From assembly GCF_000364165.2 (NCBI RefSeq), contig NZ_CP097810.1:248001-312000 (forward strand): a stretch of 64,000 nucleotides of DNA, in the 5' to 3' direction. The position numbers and the translations under genes are program-made. Origin of the DNA: Clostridium sp. MD294. Lineage in GTDB: Bacteria > Bacillota > Clostridia > Lachnospirales > Anaerotignaceae. Of this stretch, positions 1-9,529 are shown piece after piece (the first letter of the stretch is position 1; the number at the start of each line of letters is the position of its first letter). The notes under the pieces were generated by a model. That model saw only the letters and a list, made by a program, of their open reading frames with translations, searched no databases and was not told where the DNA came from.

Positions 1-904
1 CACCAAAACCGTAACCTTTTTCCATCAGTCGCTGTATTGCCAATCCCGGAAGTTGTTTTAATCCTCCCAAATCTCCAAAATGTGTCACAATAGCATGGTA
101 ATCTTTTTCTTTTAAAAATCTTTCAAATCCAATTTCAATTTGTGCCTGTACTGCTACGTGTTCTCTAAATTCTTTTTCTTCTCTACCTTCTAAAAGAATA
201 TCATATTTGTCATAATATTCTTCTACTAATGTATCTGTATCTGATTTTGATACAGCATTTACAGCCTCTACAATTTCATTTACTGGATAAGCGTCTACTT
301 CCCAACCAAATTTAATTTGTGCTTCTACTTTATCGCCTTCTGTTACAGCAACATTTCTCATATTATCTGCTATTCTCATTACTCTGATATGAGAGGACTC
401 CATAACACCGATTGCTGTTCTCATCCAACTTGCTAATTGTTTTTGTACTGCTTCATCAGCCCAATAACCGACAATTACTTTTCTTTCAATGCCCATACGG
501 CTTACAATATGCCCGTATTCTCTTCCGCCATGTGCAGATTGATTTTCATTCATAAAGTCCATGTCAATCGCATCATAAGGAATTTCTCTGTTAAACTGTG
601 TATGCAAATGACAAAGAGGTTTTCTATATTCCTGTAATCCTAATATCCAGCTTTTTGCTGGTGAAAATGTGTGCATCCATGTAATCACACCTGCACAGTT
701 TTCATCTGCATTTGCTTCATTAAATGTTTTTCTAATCACTTCATTTGTAATTAAAGTAGGTTTCCAAATTACTTCAAATGGTAAATTTCCACTCTTATTT
801 AATTCTTCTACAATAATTTTAGAATGTTGTGCCACGTGTTCTAAACATTCATCACCATACAAATCTTGAGAACCAGTACAAAACCAAAATTGATATTTTT
901 TCAT
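1..904 (-). CDS. araA: L-arabinose isomerase, 3' end cut by window edge
   Basis: This gene encodes L-arabinose isomerase, which converts L-arabinose to L-ribulose in the cytoplasm. About 301 N-terminal residues are visible. The start (MKKYQFWFCTGSQDLYGDE) is typical of AraA, and the conserved stretch GVITWMHTFSPAKSWI follows near residue 80. The ATG at 904 has a GTAGGAGG ribosome binding site just upstream. The gene lies last in a minus-strand run behind two sugar permeases (57 nt gap to the nearest), so it is probably co-transcribed with the transporter. This placement is the main evidence that the transporter carries arabinose or an arabinose-containing sugar. The C-terminal part is beyond the left edge. 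Confidence 0.95.
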   Translation of the reverse strand, partial: MKKYQFWFCTGSQDLYGDECLEHVAQHSKIIVEELNKSGNLPFEVIWKPTLITNEVIRKTFNEANADENCAGVITWMHTFSPAKSWILGLQEYRKPLCHLHTQFNREIPYDAIDMDFMNENQSAHGGREYGHIVSRMGIERKVIVGYWADEAVQKQLASWMRTAIGVMESSHIRVMRIADNMRNVAVTEGDKVEAQIKFGWEVDAYPVNEIVEAVNAVSKSDTDTLVEEYYDKYDILLEGREEKEFREHVAVQAQIEIGFERFLKEKDYHAIVTHFGDLGGLKQLPGLAIQRLMEKGYGFG

Positions 905-960
905 ATACAATACCTCCTACATATTCAAATATAAATTCATTTAAAACTTTCATTTTTTAT

Positions 961-1977
961 TTATTGTTTTTTTGTTTTCATCATGGACAAAACAGATTGC
1001 AATACTATAAAGAAGCATAACAATGCCGCAATAGTAATACGTGTCCACCAAGAAGAAAGTGTTCCTTGAAATGTAATAAATGCTTCAATGGTTGCTTTTA
1101 TCAATACACCAAACAATGTACCTATAACATTTCCTACACCACCAGTCAAAAGTGTACCGCCTATAACAGAAGATGCAATTGCGTCCATTTCAAAACCTTT
1201 CGCTTGTTCTACGAAACCGCCTAATGTATTTAGACAGAACAATATACTACCTACACCACACAAAAAGCCATCTAATACATATGCTTTTAATTTTACTTTT
1301 CTAACATTTAATCCTAACATCAGTGCAGACTGTTCATTACCACCTACAGCATAAATACTTCTTCCAAATTTTGTATATTTAAGCATTATAAATGCTGCTA
1401 TCAAAAGTAATATCGCTATTACTACTGTTGGATAAATGTATGGCTGTATCAAAACACCTTTTTTATTGTAATATCCTCCAAATGGTAAATATATTCTTAA
1501 TTTTGCCCATGCCATAAATGTTTGGTTTGTAATACTAATCATATCTTTTGATATAATTGCTGTCATACCTCTTGCAAAAAACATACCTGCAAGTGTTACA
1601 ATAAACGGCTGTATATCCATATAAGCAACTAAAAATCCTTGTACTAAGCCAAACACAATACCTGTTACCAATACAATAAGTACTGCAGGAACTGCACCAA
1701 TATTTCCCTTTTCCATCATATAAGCAAGCATCATACAGCCCATAGCTACAAAAGAACCCACACTAATATCAATGCCACCTGTAATCATAACTACTGTCAT
1801 ACCAATGCCTATTACTATCAAACCTGCATTTGATATAAATAAATTTAAAAAGTTTTGTGTTTTAGAAAAGCCTTGTGCATTAAACAATACACAACCAATA
1901 CCATACATTACAAAAAATAATACTATTGTAATCATTAAAAGGAAGGTCGTTTGATTTAATTGTTTTTTATTTTTCAT
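961..1977 (-). CDS. Sugar ABC transporter permease, YjfF-like (second permease)
   Basis: This is an integral membrane permease of the ribose/galactofuranose ABC family (BPD_transp_2), 338 residues, with about eight to ten hydrophobic segments. It is closest in style to YjfF, the second permease of the YtfQRT-YjfF galactofuranose transporter. The conserved segment GIGMTVVMITGGIDISVGS near residues 55-75 is typical of the family. The start ATG sits directly after the stop of the preceding permease (TAATATG), with the AGGAGG site inside that gene's end, which indicates tight translational coupling. Known members work as heterodimers with the other permease. The arabinose assignment is inferred from araA downstream. 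Confidence 0.88.
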   Translation of the reverse strand: MKNKKQLNQTTFLLMITIVLFFVMYGIGCVLFNAQGFSKTQNFLNLFISNAGLIVIGIGMTVVMITGGIDISVGSFVAMGCMMLAYMMEKGNIGAVPAVLIVLVTGIVFGLVQGFLVAYMDIQPFIVTLAGMFFARGMTAIISKDMISITNQTFMAWAKLRIYLPFGGYYNKKGVLIQPYIYPTVVIAILLLIAAFIMLKYTKFGRSIYAVGGNEQSALMLGLNVRKVKLKAYVLDGFLCGVGSILFCLNTLGGFVEQAKGFEMDAIASSVIGGTLLTGGVGNVIGTLFGVLIKATIEAFITFQGTLSSWWTRITIAALLCFFIVLQSVLSMMKTKKQ

Positions 1978-1978
1978 A

Positions 1979-3037
1979 TTAAGCCGCCTCCTTTTGAGTA
2001 ATGTTTATACTTTTCTTTTTTGCTAAATTTTTTCTCCATCTTGCAAATCCTGGTGATTGCAATGCTACAATAATAACAACAACAATTGCTTTATATACTG
2101 GTACTTGGTCAGAGGAAACGTGCATAGCATAAAGTGTTGTAGTAAGTGCCTGTATGGTATAAGCACCTATTACAGAACCTGCTATTGAAAATTTACCGCC
2201 ACCTAATGAATTTCCACCTATTGCTACTGCTAATATAGCGTCTAATTCCATATTTAAACCAATGTTGTTAGCATCTGCGGAATAAATACGGCTAGATGCA
2301 ATCAAACCAGAAAGTCCAGAACAAAAACCACAGTATGCGTAAGTTAAAAATATAATAAATATAGATTTAATACCAATAAAACTAGATGCTTTTTTGTTAA
2401 TACCAACAGATTGTATATACATACCTAATGCGGTTTTACTTAATAAAAGTGTTGTAAACACTACCATTATTACTGCCACTATAAAAGGTGTTGGTATTGG
2501 TATTCCTGGAAAAGATGCTCCTAATAATCTATAACTATCTACACGAACATATGTAATTTGCCCATCTGTAATCAGCTGTGCAATACCACGTCCTGCTGTA
2601 AACATTATTAATGTTGCAACCATAGGCTGTATATTTAGTTTTGCTACTAAAAAGCCATTAAAACAGCCTATCAAAACTCCTACTACTATTGCTGCTAAAA
2701 ATCCTAACATTAATGGACTTGCATATTCTGTTACCGCTCTTTCTCCACCACTTAATAAATTACAACAAACAGCAGCACTTACTGCCATAATTGCACCTAC
2801 TGAAATATCTGTTCCTGCAGAAGCAGATACTACTAATGTCATACCTATGGCCAATATTACAAGTTCAGAGGCTCTATTTATAATGTCTATAATATAACCA
2901 TATAATACACCATCTCTAATAGATATAGAAAAAAAGTTTGGTGTTGTTACAACATTTACCAAAAGTACTAATATAAGACAGAATATAGGTAAAAATAATC
3001 TTTGAGATGTTATTTTTTTCATTTTTTCACTATTCAT
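1979..3037 (-). CDS. Sugar ABC transporter permease, YtfT-like (first permease)
   Basis: This is the first of two paralogous BPD_transp_2 permeases, 352 residues. It has a short basic N-terminus, then multiple membrane segments, and ends in a basic tail. The segment IGMTLVVSASAGTDISVGA near residue 65 matches the family signature around the first cytoplasmic loop. The start ATG at 3037 follows a run of six G residues that serves as ribosome binding site, and the gene begins 2 nt after the ATPase stop. It is expected to pair with the YjfF-like permease to form the membrane channel of a monosaccharide importer. The substrate is inferred, not proven. Confidence 0.88.
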   Translation of the reverse strand: MNSEKMKKITSQRLFLPIFCLILVLLVNVVTTPNFFSISIRDGVLYGYIIDIINRASELVILAIGMTLVVSASAGTDISVGAIMAVSAAVCCNLLSGGERAVTEYASPLMLGFLAAIVVGVLIGCFNGFLVAKLNIQPMVATLIMFTAGRGIAQLITDGQITYVRVDSYRLLGASFPGIPIPTPFIVAVIMVVFTTLLLSKTALGMYIQSVGINKKASSFIGIKSIFIIFLTYAYCGFCSGLSGLIASSRIYSADANNIGLNMELDAILAVAIGGNSLGGGKFSIAGSVIGAYTIQALTTTLYAMHVSSDQVPVYKAIVVVIIVALQSPGFARWRKNLAKKKSINITQKEAA

Positions 3038-3039
3038 AT

Positions 3040-4557
3040 TTAATGCCCCCCTGCTATGGTAGACATAATTGTTGATTGGTTCATATCCTCTCCATATAAT
3101 TCTCCTACTTTTGCACCATCTCTCATAACAACCATACGGTCACAAGTTCTAAGCATTTCTTCAATTTCAGAGGATATAAATACAACTGCCATACCTTCTT
3201 CTGCTAATTGTAACACTAATTTTTGTATTTCTGTTTTTGTACCAATGTCAATACCTCTTGTAGGCTCGTCTAATATCAAAAAGTCAGGATTTGTCAAAAG
3301 CCATCTTCCTATAATTACTTTTTGTTGATTACCTCCCGAAAGAGATTTAATTGTAGTTTCTCTACTTGCTGTTTTCACTTGAAGCATTTTAATATATTTA
3401 TCCGTATATTCTTCTTGCTGCTTTCTGCTCAATAAATGGAATATACCTCTTTTTGCTTGCAATGCCAATATTAAATTTTCCCTTACAGAAAGGTCTGCAA
3501 TAATGCCTTCATTTTTACGGTCTTCTGGCAAATATGCCATACCTGCATTCATAGAAGTTAATGGATGTTTTGCTATAACTTTTTGTCCTTTTACTAAAAG
3601 CTCTCCTGTATCTGCTTTTTCTGCGCCATATAAAAGACGAACTGTTTCAGAACGTCCAGAACCTAAAAGCCCTGTAAATCCTACAACTTCTCCTTTATGT
3701 ATTACCAAATCAAATGGTTTAATATATCCGTTCTTTCCAAGTCCTACCGCTTTAATTGTAATATCTTCTGGATTTTCACTAAATTGTTTTTGATTATCTC
3801 CTTTGATAGATGCCAAATCATCAAAATCTTTTCCCATCATTTTAGCTACAAGCTGTACACGTGGTAATTCTGCTGTTGTAAATTCTCCTACTAATTGTCC
3901 GTTCCTCAATACTGTAATTTTATCACAAACAGCATACACTTGCTCTAAAAAGTGTGTTACAAATATAATTCCTACACCTTCATTTTTGAGTTTTGTCATA
4001 AGTTGAAATAATTTTTCCACTTCACTATCATCTAATGATGATGTTGGTTCATCTAGTATCAAAACTTTTGCAGACATATCTACTGCCCTTGCTATAGCAA
4101 TCATTTGTTGTATGGCAATAGAATAATTATCTATTGTTTTTGTAACGTCTGCATTAATGTCTAAACTACTTAGTAAATCACTTGCTCTTTTGTTCATTGT
4201 TTTCCAGTCTATCAAACCACCTTTTTTTGGCTCTCTGCCTATAAAAAGATTTTCTGCTACAGAAAGATTAGGACAAAGATTAACTTCTTGATATACTGTA
4301 CTAATACCATTGTTTTGTGCTTCCTGTGGACTATGATTGATAATTGGTTTATCATTTCCATCAATCATAATTTGACCTGTTTCAAATTCTTCTACTCCTG
4401 TCAAAACTTTTATCAGTGTAGATTTACCTGCACCATTTTCTCCCATTAAAGCATGAATTTCTCCTTTTTTGAGTGTAAAGTCTACATTTTGAAGTGCTTT
4501 TACGCCAGGAAATGTTTTATAAATGCCTCTCATTTCTAAAACAGAATTGTTTTCCAT
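3040..4557 (-). CDS. Sugar ABC transporter ATP-binding protein (two NBDs)
   Basis: This is a cytoplasmic ATPase of the monosaccharide CUT2 class, 505 residues, with two fused nucleotide-binding domains. The first carries Walker A GENGAGKST near residues 39-47 and Walker B LILDEPTSSL. The second has a degenerate Walker A (GLLGSGRSE) and a full signature LSGGNQQKV, as is usual for RbsA/MglA-type proteins. I start it at the ATG at 4557 (MENNSVLEM) because a GGGGGG ribosome binding site lies just upstream. The longer open frame back to 4656 would begin inside a hairpin and has no such site. It is the third gene of the uptake operon. Confidence 0.9.
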   Translation of the reverse strand: MENNSVLEMRGIYKTFPGVKALQNVDFTLKKGEIHALMGENGAGKSTLIKVLTGVEEFETGQIMIDGNDKPIINHSPQEAQNNGISTVYQEVNLCPNLSVAENLFIGREPKKGGLIDWKTMNKRASDLLSSLDINADVTKTIDNYSIAIQQMIAIARAVDMSAKVLILDEPTSSLDDSEVEKLFQLMTKLKNEGVGIIFVTHFLEQVYAVCDKITVLRNGQLVGEFTTAELPRVQLVAKMMGKDFDDLASIKGDNQKQFSENPEDITIKAVGLGKNGYIKPFDLVIHKGEVVGFTGLLGSGRSETVRLLYGAEKADTGELLVKGQKVIAKHPLTSMNAGMAYLPEDRKNEGIIADLSVRENLILALQAKRGIFHLLSRKQQEEYTDKYIKMLQVKTASRETTIKSLSGGNQQKVIIGRWLLTNPDFLILDEPTRGIDIGTKTEIQKLVLQLAEEGMAVVFISSEIEEMLRTCDRMVVMRDGAKVGELYGEDMNQSTIMSTIAGGH

Positions 4558-4620
4558 AAAAGTAACCCCCCTTTTTTTACCATTTTTACCATTTTTCTGT
4601 TGATTTTTTTGTAAACAAAA

Positions 4621-4663
4621 AGAAAGTGCAGAGTTGGAGCCAAACTCCGACCCCACACTTTCT
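4621..4663 (-). terminator. Intercistronic hairpin between binding protein and ATPase genes
   Basis: AGAAAGTG (4621-4628) pairs with CACTTTCT (4656-4663), and inside it GTTGGAG (4633-4639) pairs with CTCCGAC (4645-4651). Read on the minus strand the stem is followed by a short U-rich run. It lies between the binding-protein stop and the ATPase start, where such hairpins partly terminate transcription or protect the upstream message. The likely effect is more binding protein than membrane complex. The structure is read by eye. Confidence 0.6.
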
Positions 4664-4698
4664 GATTTTTGAAATCAATACTGGGCTACTACTATAAA

Positions 4699-5733
4699 TT
4701 AGTATGCTCTATCAGGTAATATTGTTTCTAAGTCCATGCTTGTGTCAAAATATGCTTCGTCTACATATTGTATTTTTTCAACACTTTCTCCAGCTTCCAA
4801 TTTTTGAATAATTTCAGCTACACGAGGACCATGAAGTGGATTACATTCAAATGTTGCATTTAAGTCACCAGCTATCATAGATTCAAAAGCTGCTTTTACA
4901 GAGTCAAAGCCAATTACAATAATGTCGCCGTTAGGTCCGCAAGTTTTTCCTGCTGCTTTGATAGCATCAATAGCACCAAATGCTTCGTTATCGTTTTCAC
5001 ATATAACTACATCAATATCATCATAGCTCTTTAAGAAAGACTCCATAACTTCCTGTCCTTTTGCCTGTGTAAATTCACCAGATTGCATATCAAGCATTTT
5101 CCAGTTGTCATGTTGTGCTAAAATATTGCCAAATCCTTCTGTACGTCCAACCTGTGCAGACGCACCGATAGTACCTTGTATTGTTACCATATTAATTTCT
5201 TCACTGCCACGTCCTTGTGCTTCTAAGTAATCAGCTAACCATTCTCCACAAGTTTCGCCTTCTTTTACAAAGTTTCCGCCAACCCATGCAACATACAATT
5301 CATCATCAGATACTTGCATCATACGGTCAGAAAGTATTACAGGAATGCCTGCCTCTTTTGCTTCTTCTAATACAGTTTCCCAACCTGTTTCTACAACTGG
5401 TGCAACTACTATGTAATCAACATCTTGTTGTATAAAAGAACGGATTGCTTTAATTTGATTTTCTTGTTTTTGTTGTGCATCATCAAATATCAGTTTATAT
5501 CCGTTTTCTTCTGTGAAAGTGGATTTGAATGATTCTGTATTTGCTGTTCTCCAGTCAGACTCTGCACCAACTTGTGCATAACCTACTGTAATCAAATCTC
5601 CTGCATCACTGGAAACTTCTTCTCCTCCTTCTCCATCTGTTGGAGCTGGAGCTGGTGCTTCACCGCCACCACAAGCTGCCATAGAAACCGTCATAGCAAG
5701 CATAGCAATAATTGATAACACTTTTTTCTTCAT
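4699..5733 (-). CDS. Sugar-binding lipoprotein, YtfQ-like
   Basis: This is the extracytoplasmic sugar-binding protein of the ABC importer, 344 residues, anchored as a lipoprotein. The signal peptide ends in the lipobox SMAAC with the acylated cysteine at about residue 21, followed by a Gly/Ala/Pro/Glu-rich linker to about residue 45. The rest is a type I periplasmic binding fold (Peripla_BP_4) containing DYIVVAPVVETGWETVL, a motif typical of YtfQ-like proteins. It is the first transporter gene and is separated from the ATPase gene by a hairpin. A 306 nt leader with a candidate operator lies upstream. Its ligand is probably arabinose or arabinofuranose, inferred from araA. Confidence 0.9.
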   Translation of the reverse strand: MKKKVLSIIAMLAMTVSMAACGGGEAPAPAPTDGEGGEEVSSDAGDLITVGYAQVGAESDWRTANTESFKSTFTEENGYKLIFDDAQQKQENQIKAIRSFIQQDVDYIVVAPVVETGWETVLEEAKEAGIPVILSDRMMQVSDDELYVAWVGGNFVKEGETCGEWLADYLEAQGRGSEEINMVTIQGTIGASAQVGRTEGFGNILAQHDNWKMLDMQSGEFTQAKGQEVMESFLKSYDDIDVVICENDNEAFGAIDAIKAAGKTCGPNGDIIVIGFDSVKAAFESMIAGDLNATFECNPLHGPRVAEIIQKLEAGESVEKIQYVDEAYFDTSMDLETILPDRAY

Positions 5734-6040
5734 AATTTTATTTCCCCCTTAAAATAAATTTTATTACTTTCGTTTTTATTTATGTATTTATTATAATATA
5801 CGAACAAGGATTTTGAAACAGACCATCTTTTAAAAAAAGTTGATTATTTTATAAATATTTCATACCATTACAGTTATTTTTATTAAAAATGTTTGATATT
5901 TTTAAAAAAACGTTTAATATTTTTAGATTGCCTTTATTTTGTTCTTCAAAAATTTTTAAAAAATTTTCTCTTTTTTATTATAAATATACTATTATATTTT
6001 ATTATATTATTTTATATGTATACAATTTCTACAATACATT
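5734..6040 (-). promoter_or_regulatory. Promoter region of the sugar uptake operon with candidate activator direct repeats
   Basis: This gap of about 300 nt holds a TATAAT-like -10 box (minus strand, 5790-5795) with only a weak -35, which fits an activated promoter. About 100 nt upstream are two copies of GTTT(G/A)ATATTTTTA at 5891-5904 and 5912-5925, identical at 13 of 14 bases and 21 nt apart, that is two helical turns on the same face. Direct repeats with this spacing are the usual target of AraC-type response regulators, and such a regulator is encoded just upstream. The rest is AT-rich with nothing else I can name. Confidence 0.45.
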
Positions 6041-7537
6041 TTATTTTTTGATATTTCCTAATATTATTTTTACACAAGTACCTTCATTTTTTTGAGAATA
6101 AACAGCAATACTAGAATTTCCACCATAATACATTGATATTCTTTTTGCTACATTATTCATACCAAAGCCACCCTTTTGTTTGACTTCCATAGTACTATTG
6201 TTTCCTTCTAATTTTTTGCGTAAACTTTCAAGTGTTTTTTCCTCCATACCAATACCATTATCTTTTACTTCAAATACAATATTACATTTTTCCACATATC
6301 CTTTTACTATAATAATACCTCCTCCTCTTTTATTTTTAATGCCATGATAAAGTGCATTTTCTACTATAGGTTGCAATATCATTTTAAGTACCGTTTTTTG
6401 TTTCATTTCTTCTGCTATTTGTATTTCATAGTCAAGTACATCTTCATATCTTATTTTTTGTATTTTTAAATAACTTCTGATATGGCTTTCTTCTTCTTCT
6501 ATTGTGATAAAGTCATTACCATTTGACAATATTGTTCTAAAAAAGTCACTCAAATCTGTTGTCATTTCCACTACTTGCTTATTATTTCCTCCTTCTGCCA
6601 TCCATACAATGGAGTCTAATGTATTATATAAAAAGTGAGGATTAATTTGCTCTTGATGTAATTTCAATTCTGCAAGTCTAAGATTTTTTTGTTCTTGTTT
6701 TGTTTTTTCCATAAGTACTGCAATTTCATCACTCATTTTATTAAATGTTCTTGACAATATATTGATTTCCTCTAAATTTCCCAATGTTGCTCTTGCTTGT
6801 AATTCTCCTTGTCCTAATTTTTCTGCAGTTTTTTTCATATCATCAATAGGTTTTGTTACAGATTTTGTAATAATAATAGATAATATAATGCCTATCGCAA
6901 GTATACACATAAGTAATGTTACAAATACTTTCACAATTTTCTTTGTTTGTTGTTCTAATTCATTTTGTAGTTCTTCCATATTTAATATTTCATAATGTAT
7001 ATATTCATTTACATAGTCTTGTATCATAGAACAAAGTCCTTGTATATCATTTTCCCATATTGCTTTATTTTCATCATAAGTACCTGCTTGTTTTGAATTT
7101 TCTATCATTTTCTGAACAGCTGTTTCTAAAGACTCTAAACAAGATAATATACCATTTATTTTTATATCACTATAACTATCTGGTTCTCTTTTAATAACAT
7201 ATCTAAAATCCATTTTTGCTTTTTGTATTAAATTTAAAGGGTTTTTTAATATCATAGCATATTCTGTCTGACCCTCTTTCATATCTCCTGCTTGAAATTC
7301 GTCCGCATTAATAAGTCCTATCATTACCCTATACATAGTATATTCCATCTGTTCTTTAAATACAGTATTATACTCATTTGCTACTTTTAAATTTGCCATA
7401 ATTTTATTGTAAGAATAGGAATAATTTCTTATCATACCTAATATACCTGCTACAATAGCCGTTAATGGTAATATAATCACTAATATCAATAATATCAATC
7501 TTATTTTTAGTGTAAATGCTTTTTTCATTTTTGCCAT
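6041..7537 (-). CDS. Sensor histidine kinase, YesM/LytS type
   Basis: This membrane sensor kinase has 498 residues. A transmembrane segment near residues 12-34 is followed by an outer sensing region of about 170 residues, a second membrane segment near 202-224, a HAMP linker, and then the His_kinase domain with EQINPHFLYNTLD (phospho-accepting His about 301). The ATPase domain has the N-box IVENALYHGI near 390-400 and the G-box DNGIGM. It begins 3 nt after the response-regulator frame ends, with an AGGAG site. Family members pair with YesN-type regulators and usually sense sugars, often through a neighbouring binding protein. It probably controls the arabinose uptake operon downstream. Confidence 0.9.
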   Translation of the reverse strand: MAKMKKAFTLKIRLILLILVIILPLTAIVAGILGMIRNYSYSYNKIMANLKVANEYNTVFKEQMEYTMYRVMIGLINADEFQAGDMKEGQTEYAMILKNPLNLIQKAKMDFRYVIKREPDSYSDIKINGILSCLESLETAVQKMIENSKQAGTYDENKAIWENDIQGLCSMIQDYVNEYIHYEILNMEELQNELEQQTKKIVKVFVTLLMCILAIGIILSIIITKSVTKPIDDMKKTAEKLGQGELQARATLGNLEEINILSRTFNKMSDEIAVLMEKTKQEQKNLRLAELKLHQEQINPHFLYNTLDSIVWMAEGGNNKQVVEMTTDLSDFFRTILSNGNDFITIEEEESHIRSYLKIQKIRYEDVLDYEIQIAEEMKQKTVLKMILQPIVENALYHGIKNKRGGGIIIVKGYVEKCNIVFEVKDNGIGMEEKTLESLRKKLEGNNSTMEVKQKGGFGMNNVAKRISMYYGGNSSIAVYSQKNEGTCVKIILGNIKK

Positions 7538-7540
7538 ATT

Positions 7541-8651
7541 CTATTTCTCCTGCTGATTTGTACTGTCGTTTTTAAATTCTTTAGGCGATTGTCCTATAAC
7601 TCTTTTAAATGTTGTACTAAAATAGTGAGGGTCATGATAACCTACCTGTTCTCCAATCTCTGCTGTCCTTAGTGTAGTACATTTAAGCAACTCACACGCT
7701 TTTTCCATACGTGTTTTTGTGAGATATTCCACAAAAGACTGTCCTGTTTTTTGTTTAAATATAGAACTAAAATAACTAGCACTAATACCTATATGAAAAG
7801 CAATTTTATTTAATTTCTTGAAAATGATTTGAAATATATTTTTTAGCATCTTCTATTAAATCGCTATATCTATCATTGGAAACATTATCTCTCATTTGTA
7901 ATGCAAATGAAAAAAGCTCTTTTAAATAATTTTTAGTACTTTCTACAGTATCTATACTTTTAGGTAGTAATTTAATATCCTTTTTTTCTTCTGGGACATT
8001 TTCTGATTTTATTTTAATCTCTTTTAAAAATTCCTGCACACAATAAAATATATCCATTGTCATATATTGCCTAAGTAAAAGAGATTTATAATTATGCTCT
8101 CCTACTGCTGCAAAATATTCCTCTATAAAAGAACTACATTCTTCCAAAGAACCCAATTTTAAAAAATCTTCTATTAGTTTTCTATCTACACCACTATAAT
8201 CTGTTTTGTCTAAAAATTCTGTATATTTTTCATAACTTACAAAATACCTTTCCAATAATTTGCTTTTTTCTCTTTCTTCTATTATAACATCAGCTACTTT
8301 TTTTAATGCTTCAATTAAATTTGCTGAAGTAATTGGTTTTAACAAATAATCACTTATACCAATTTTAATGGCTTCTTTAGCATAGTCAAATTCATTGTAT
8401 CCACTTAATATAATAATTTTGGTTTCAGGTAATGCTTTTTTTACAAGTCGGCTTAATTCCAAGCCGTCCATAAAAGGCATTTTAACATCTGTAATCAATA
8501 TATCTGGTTCTGTTTTTAATATCATAGGATAAGCATATTCTCCATCTCCAGCTTCTCCTACAAATGAAAATCCGTTTTCTTCCCAATTAATATTATCTCT
8601 AATACCATGTCTAATAATTACTTCATCTTCTACCAAAAATACTTTAATCAT
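7541..8651 (-). pseudogene. AraC-type response regulator (YesN family), split by a frameshift
   Basis: The N-terminal frame (8651 to 7806) has a receiver domain with VEDE near residue 8 and the phospho-acceptor Asp55 in ITDVKMP, then a linker region. It ends prematurely after NHFQEIK, exactly where the AraC DNA-binding domain begins. The domain continues in another frame (LNKIAFHIGISASYFSSIF) down to 7541 and is otherwise complete, with both helix-turn-helix units. One extra base, or loss of two or five bases, near 7806-7820 explains the break. The ATG at 8651 is chosen because of the GAGGG site. It is either a true mutation that would disable the two-component system or a sequence error. The partner kinase is intact. 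Confidence 0.8.
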
Positions 8652-8774
8652 TATTTTTTCCCTCTTTACTTTTCTCCACAGCAACAATACTCTCTTTTAT
8701 CATACCATATCTATTTTTTGAATACTACACAAAAATAAGCCCTTGAAATTTTTCAAAATATTTTTACATTTCTG

Positions 8775-8813
8775 CAAAAAAAGAAAATCACTTTTTTTAT
8801 AAAAATGATTTTC
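8775..8813 (-). terminator. Terminator after the small membrane protein gene
   Basis: GAAAATCA (8783-8790) pairs with TGATTTTC (8806-8813). Read on the minus strand the stem is followed by a long U run. It is about 100 nt beyond the stop of the 8917-9210 gene. Confidence 0.6.
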
Positions 8814-8916
8814 AATGTACTAATTTATAAGAGCAATACAAAAATAATTTTTGACTATAAAACTTTATTAAAACAAAGTACAAGCTATTTTGTTTCATTT
8901 AATTTATTTCTGTACA

Positions 8917-9210
8917 TTAATTAGGTGGAGGAAGTACAGTAATAATATCCTGTCTTAAAACACTACTAATAACCCAAAACCAAATTAATATACTAAATAT
9001 ATCAAGTATTAATTTCTTTTTATCTGCAATTTGTTTTGTTTGTTTTATTTCTGTAACATATTTTGGAAATCTATCCATTTCAGACATTACAGTAACAATA
9101 AAAAGCAAAAAGTATTTGAAAGGCATAGGTAAAGAAGATAATATTGTAATTGTCATTATTAGTATTGCAATAGCTAGTAATTTTAATTTTGTTTTTGTAC
9201 TTTTTGTCAT
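8917..9210 (-). CDS. Small membrane protein of unknown function
   Basis: This 97-residue protein is not one I recognise. It has two hydrophobic segments at about residues 11-45 and a third at about 70-90, with a charged middle portion rich in Lys and Thr. The tail ends in a Pro-Pro-Pro motif. I start it at the ATG at 9210 because the GGTGAT site precedes it at good spacing; the TTG/GTG codons further upstream overlap that site. The gene stands alone between the sugar regulator and the zinc-ribbon pair, with a terminator of its own, so it is probably monocistronic. Confidence 0.6.
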   Translation of the reverse strand: MTKSTKTKLKLLAIAILIMTITILSSLPMPFKYFLLFIVTVMSEMDRFPKYVTEIKQTKQIADKKKLILDIFSILIWFWVISSVLRQDIITVLPPPN

Positions 9211-9282
9211 AATTATCACCAAATTTTCTATATTCTGATATTAATATATGACTATAATATAATATTTTTTGTGTTTTGTCAA

Positions 9283-9501
9283 CTATTGCAATAATTTTTT
9301 AGGGTACTGGACATAAGGTTCTACATAACCACATTCTGGACAAACTGCTATAGCTATTGGCAGCCTATTTTGTGTCAGTGTTTCTCCTTTATGAATATAA
9401 TAGTCATGTCTTTTTTTATAAATACTGCCTACTCCTTCTGAAAGGCTTAATTGACAATTTAATATCATACTTTCACCACAGCGTATACATTTTCTTTCCA
9501 T
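9283..9501 (-). CDS. Small zinc-ribbon protein, copy 2 of a tandem pair
   Basis: This is a 72-residue protein with two CxxC pairs: CIRC at about residues 4-7 and CPEC near residue 56, the classic spacing of a zinc-ribbon. It ends in CGYVEPYVQYPKKLLQ. I start it at the ATG at 9501 (MERKCIRC), preceded by GGGGG, since the longer frame overlaps the end of its neighbour. It is clearly homologous to the protein encoded at 9530-9745, so the pair arose by tandem duplication. Zinc-ribbons of this size often act as nucleic-acid or protein adaptors, but no specific role can be given. Confidence 0.75.
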   Translation of the reverse strand: MERKCIRCGESMILNCQLSLSEGVGSIYKKRHDYYIHKGETLTQNRLPIAIAVCPECGYVEPYVQYPKKLLQ

Positions 9502-9529
9502 ACTATTCCCCCTTATAAATAAAAAACAA

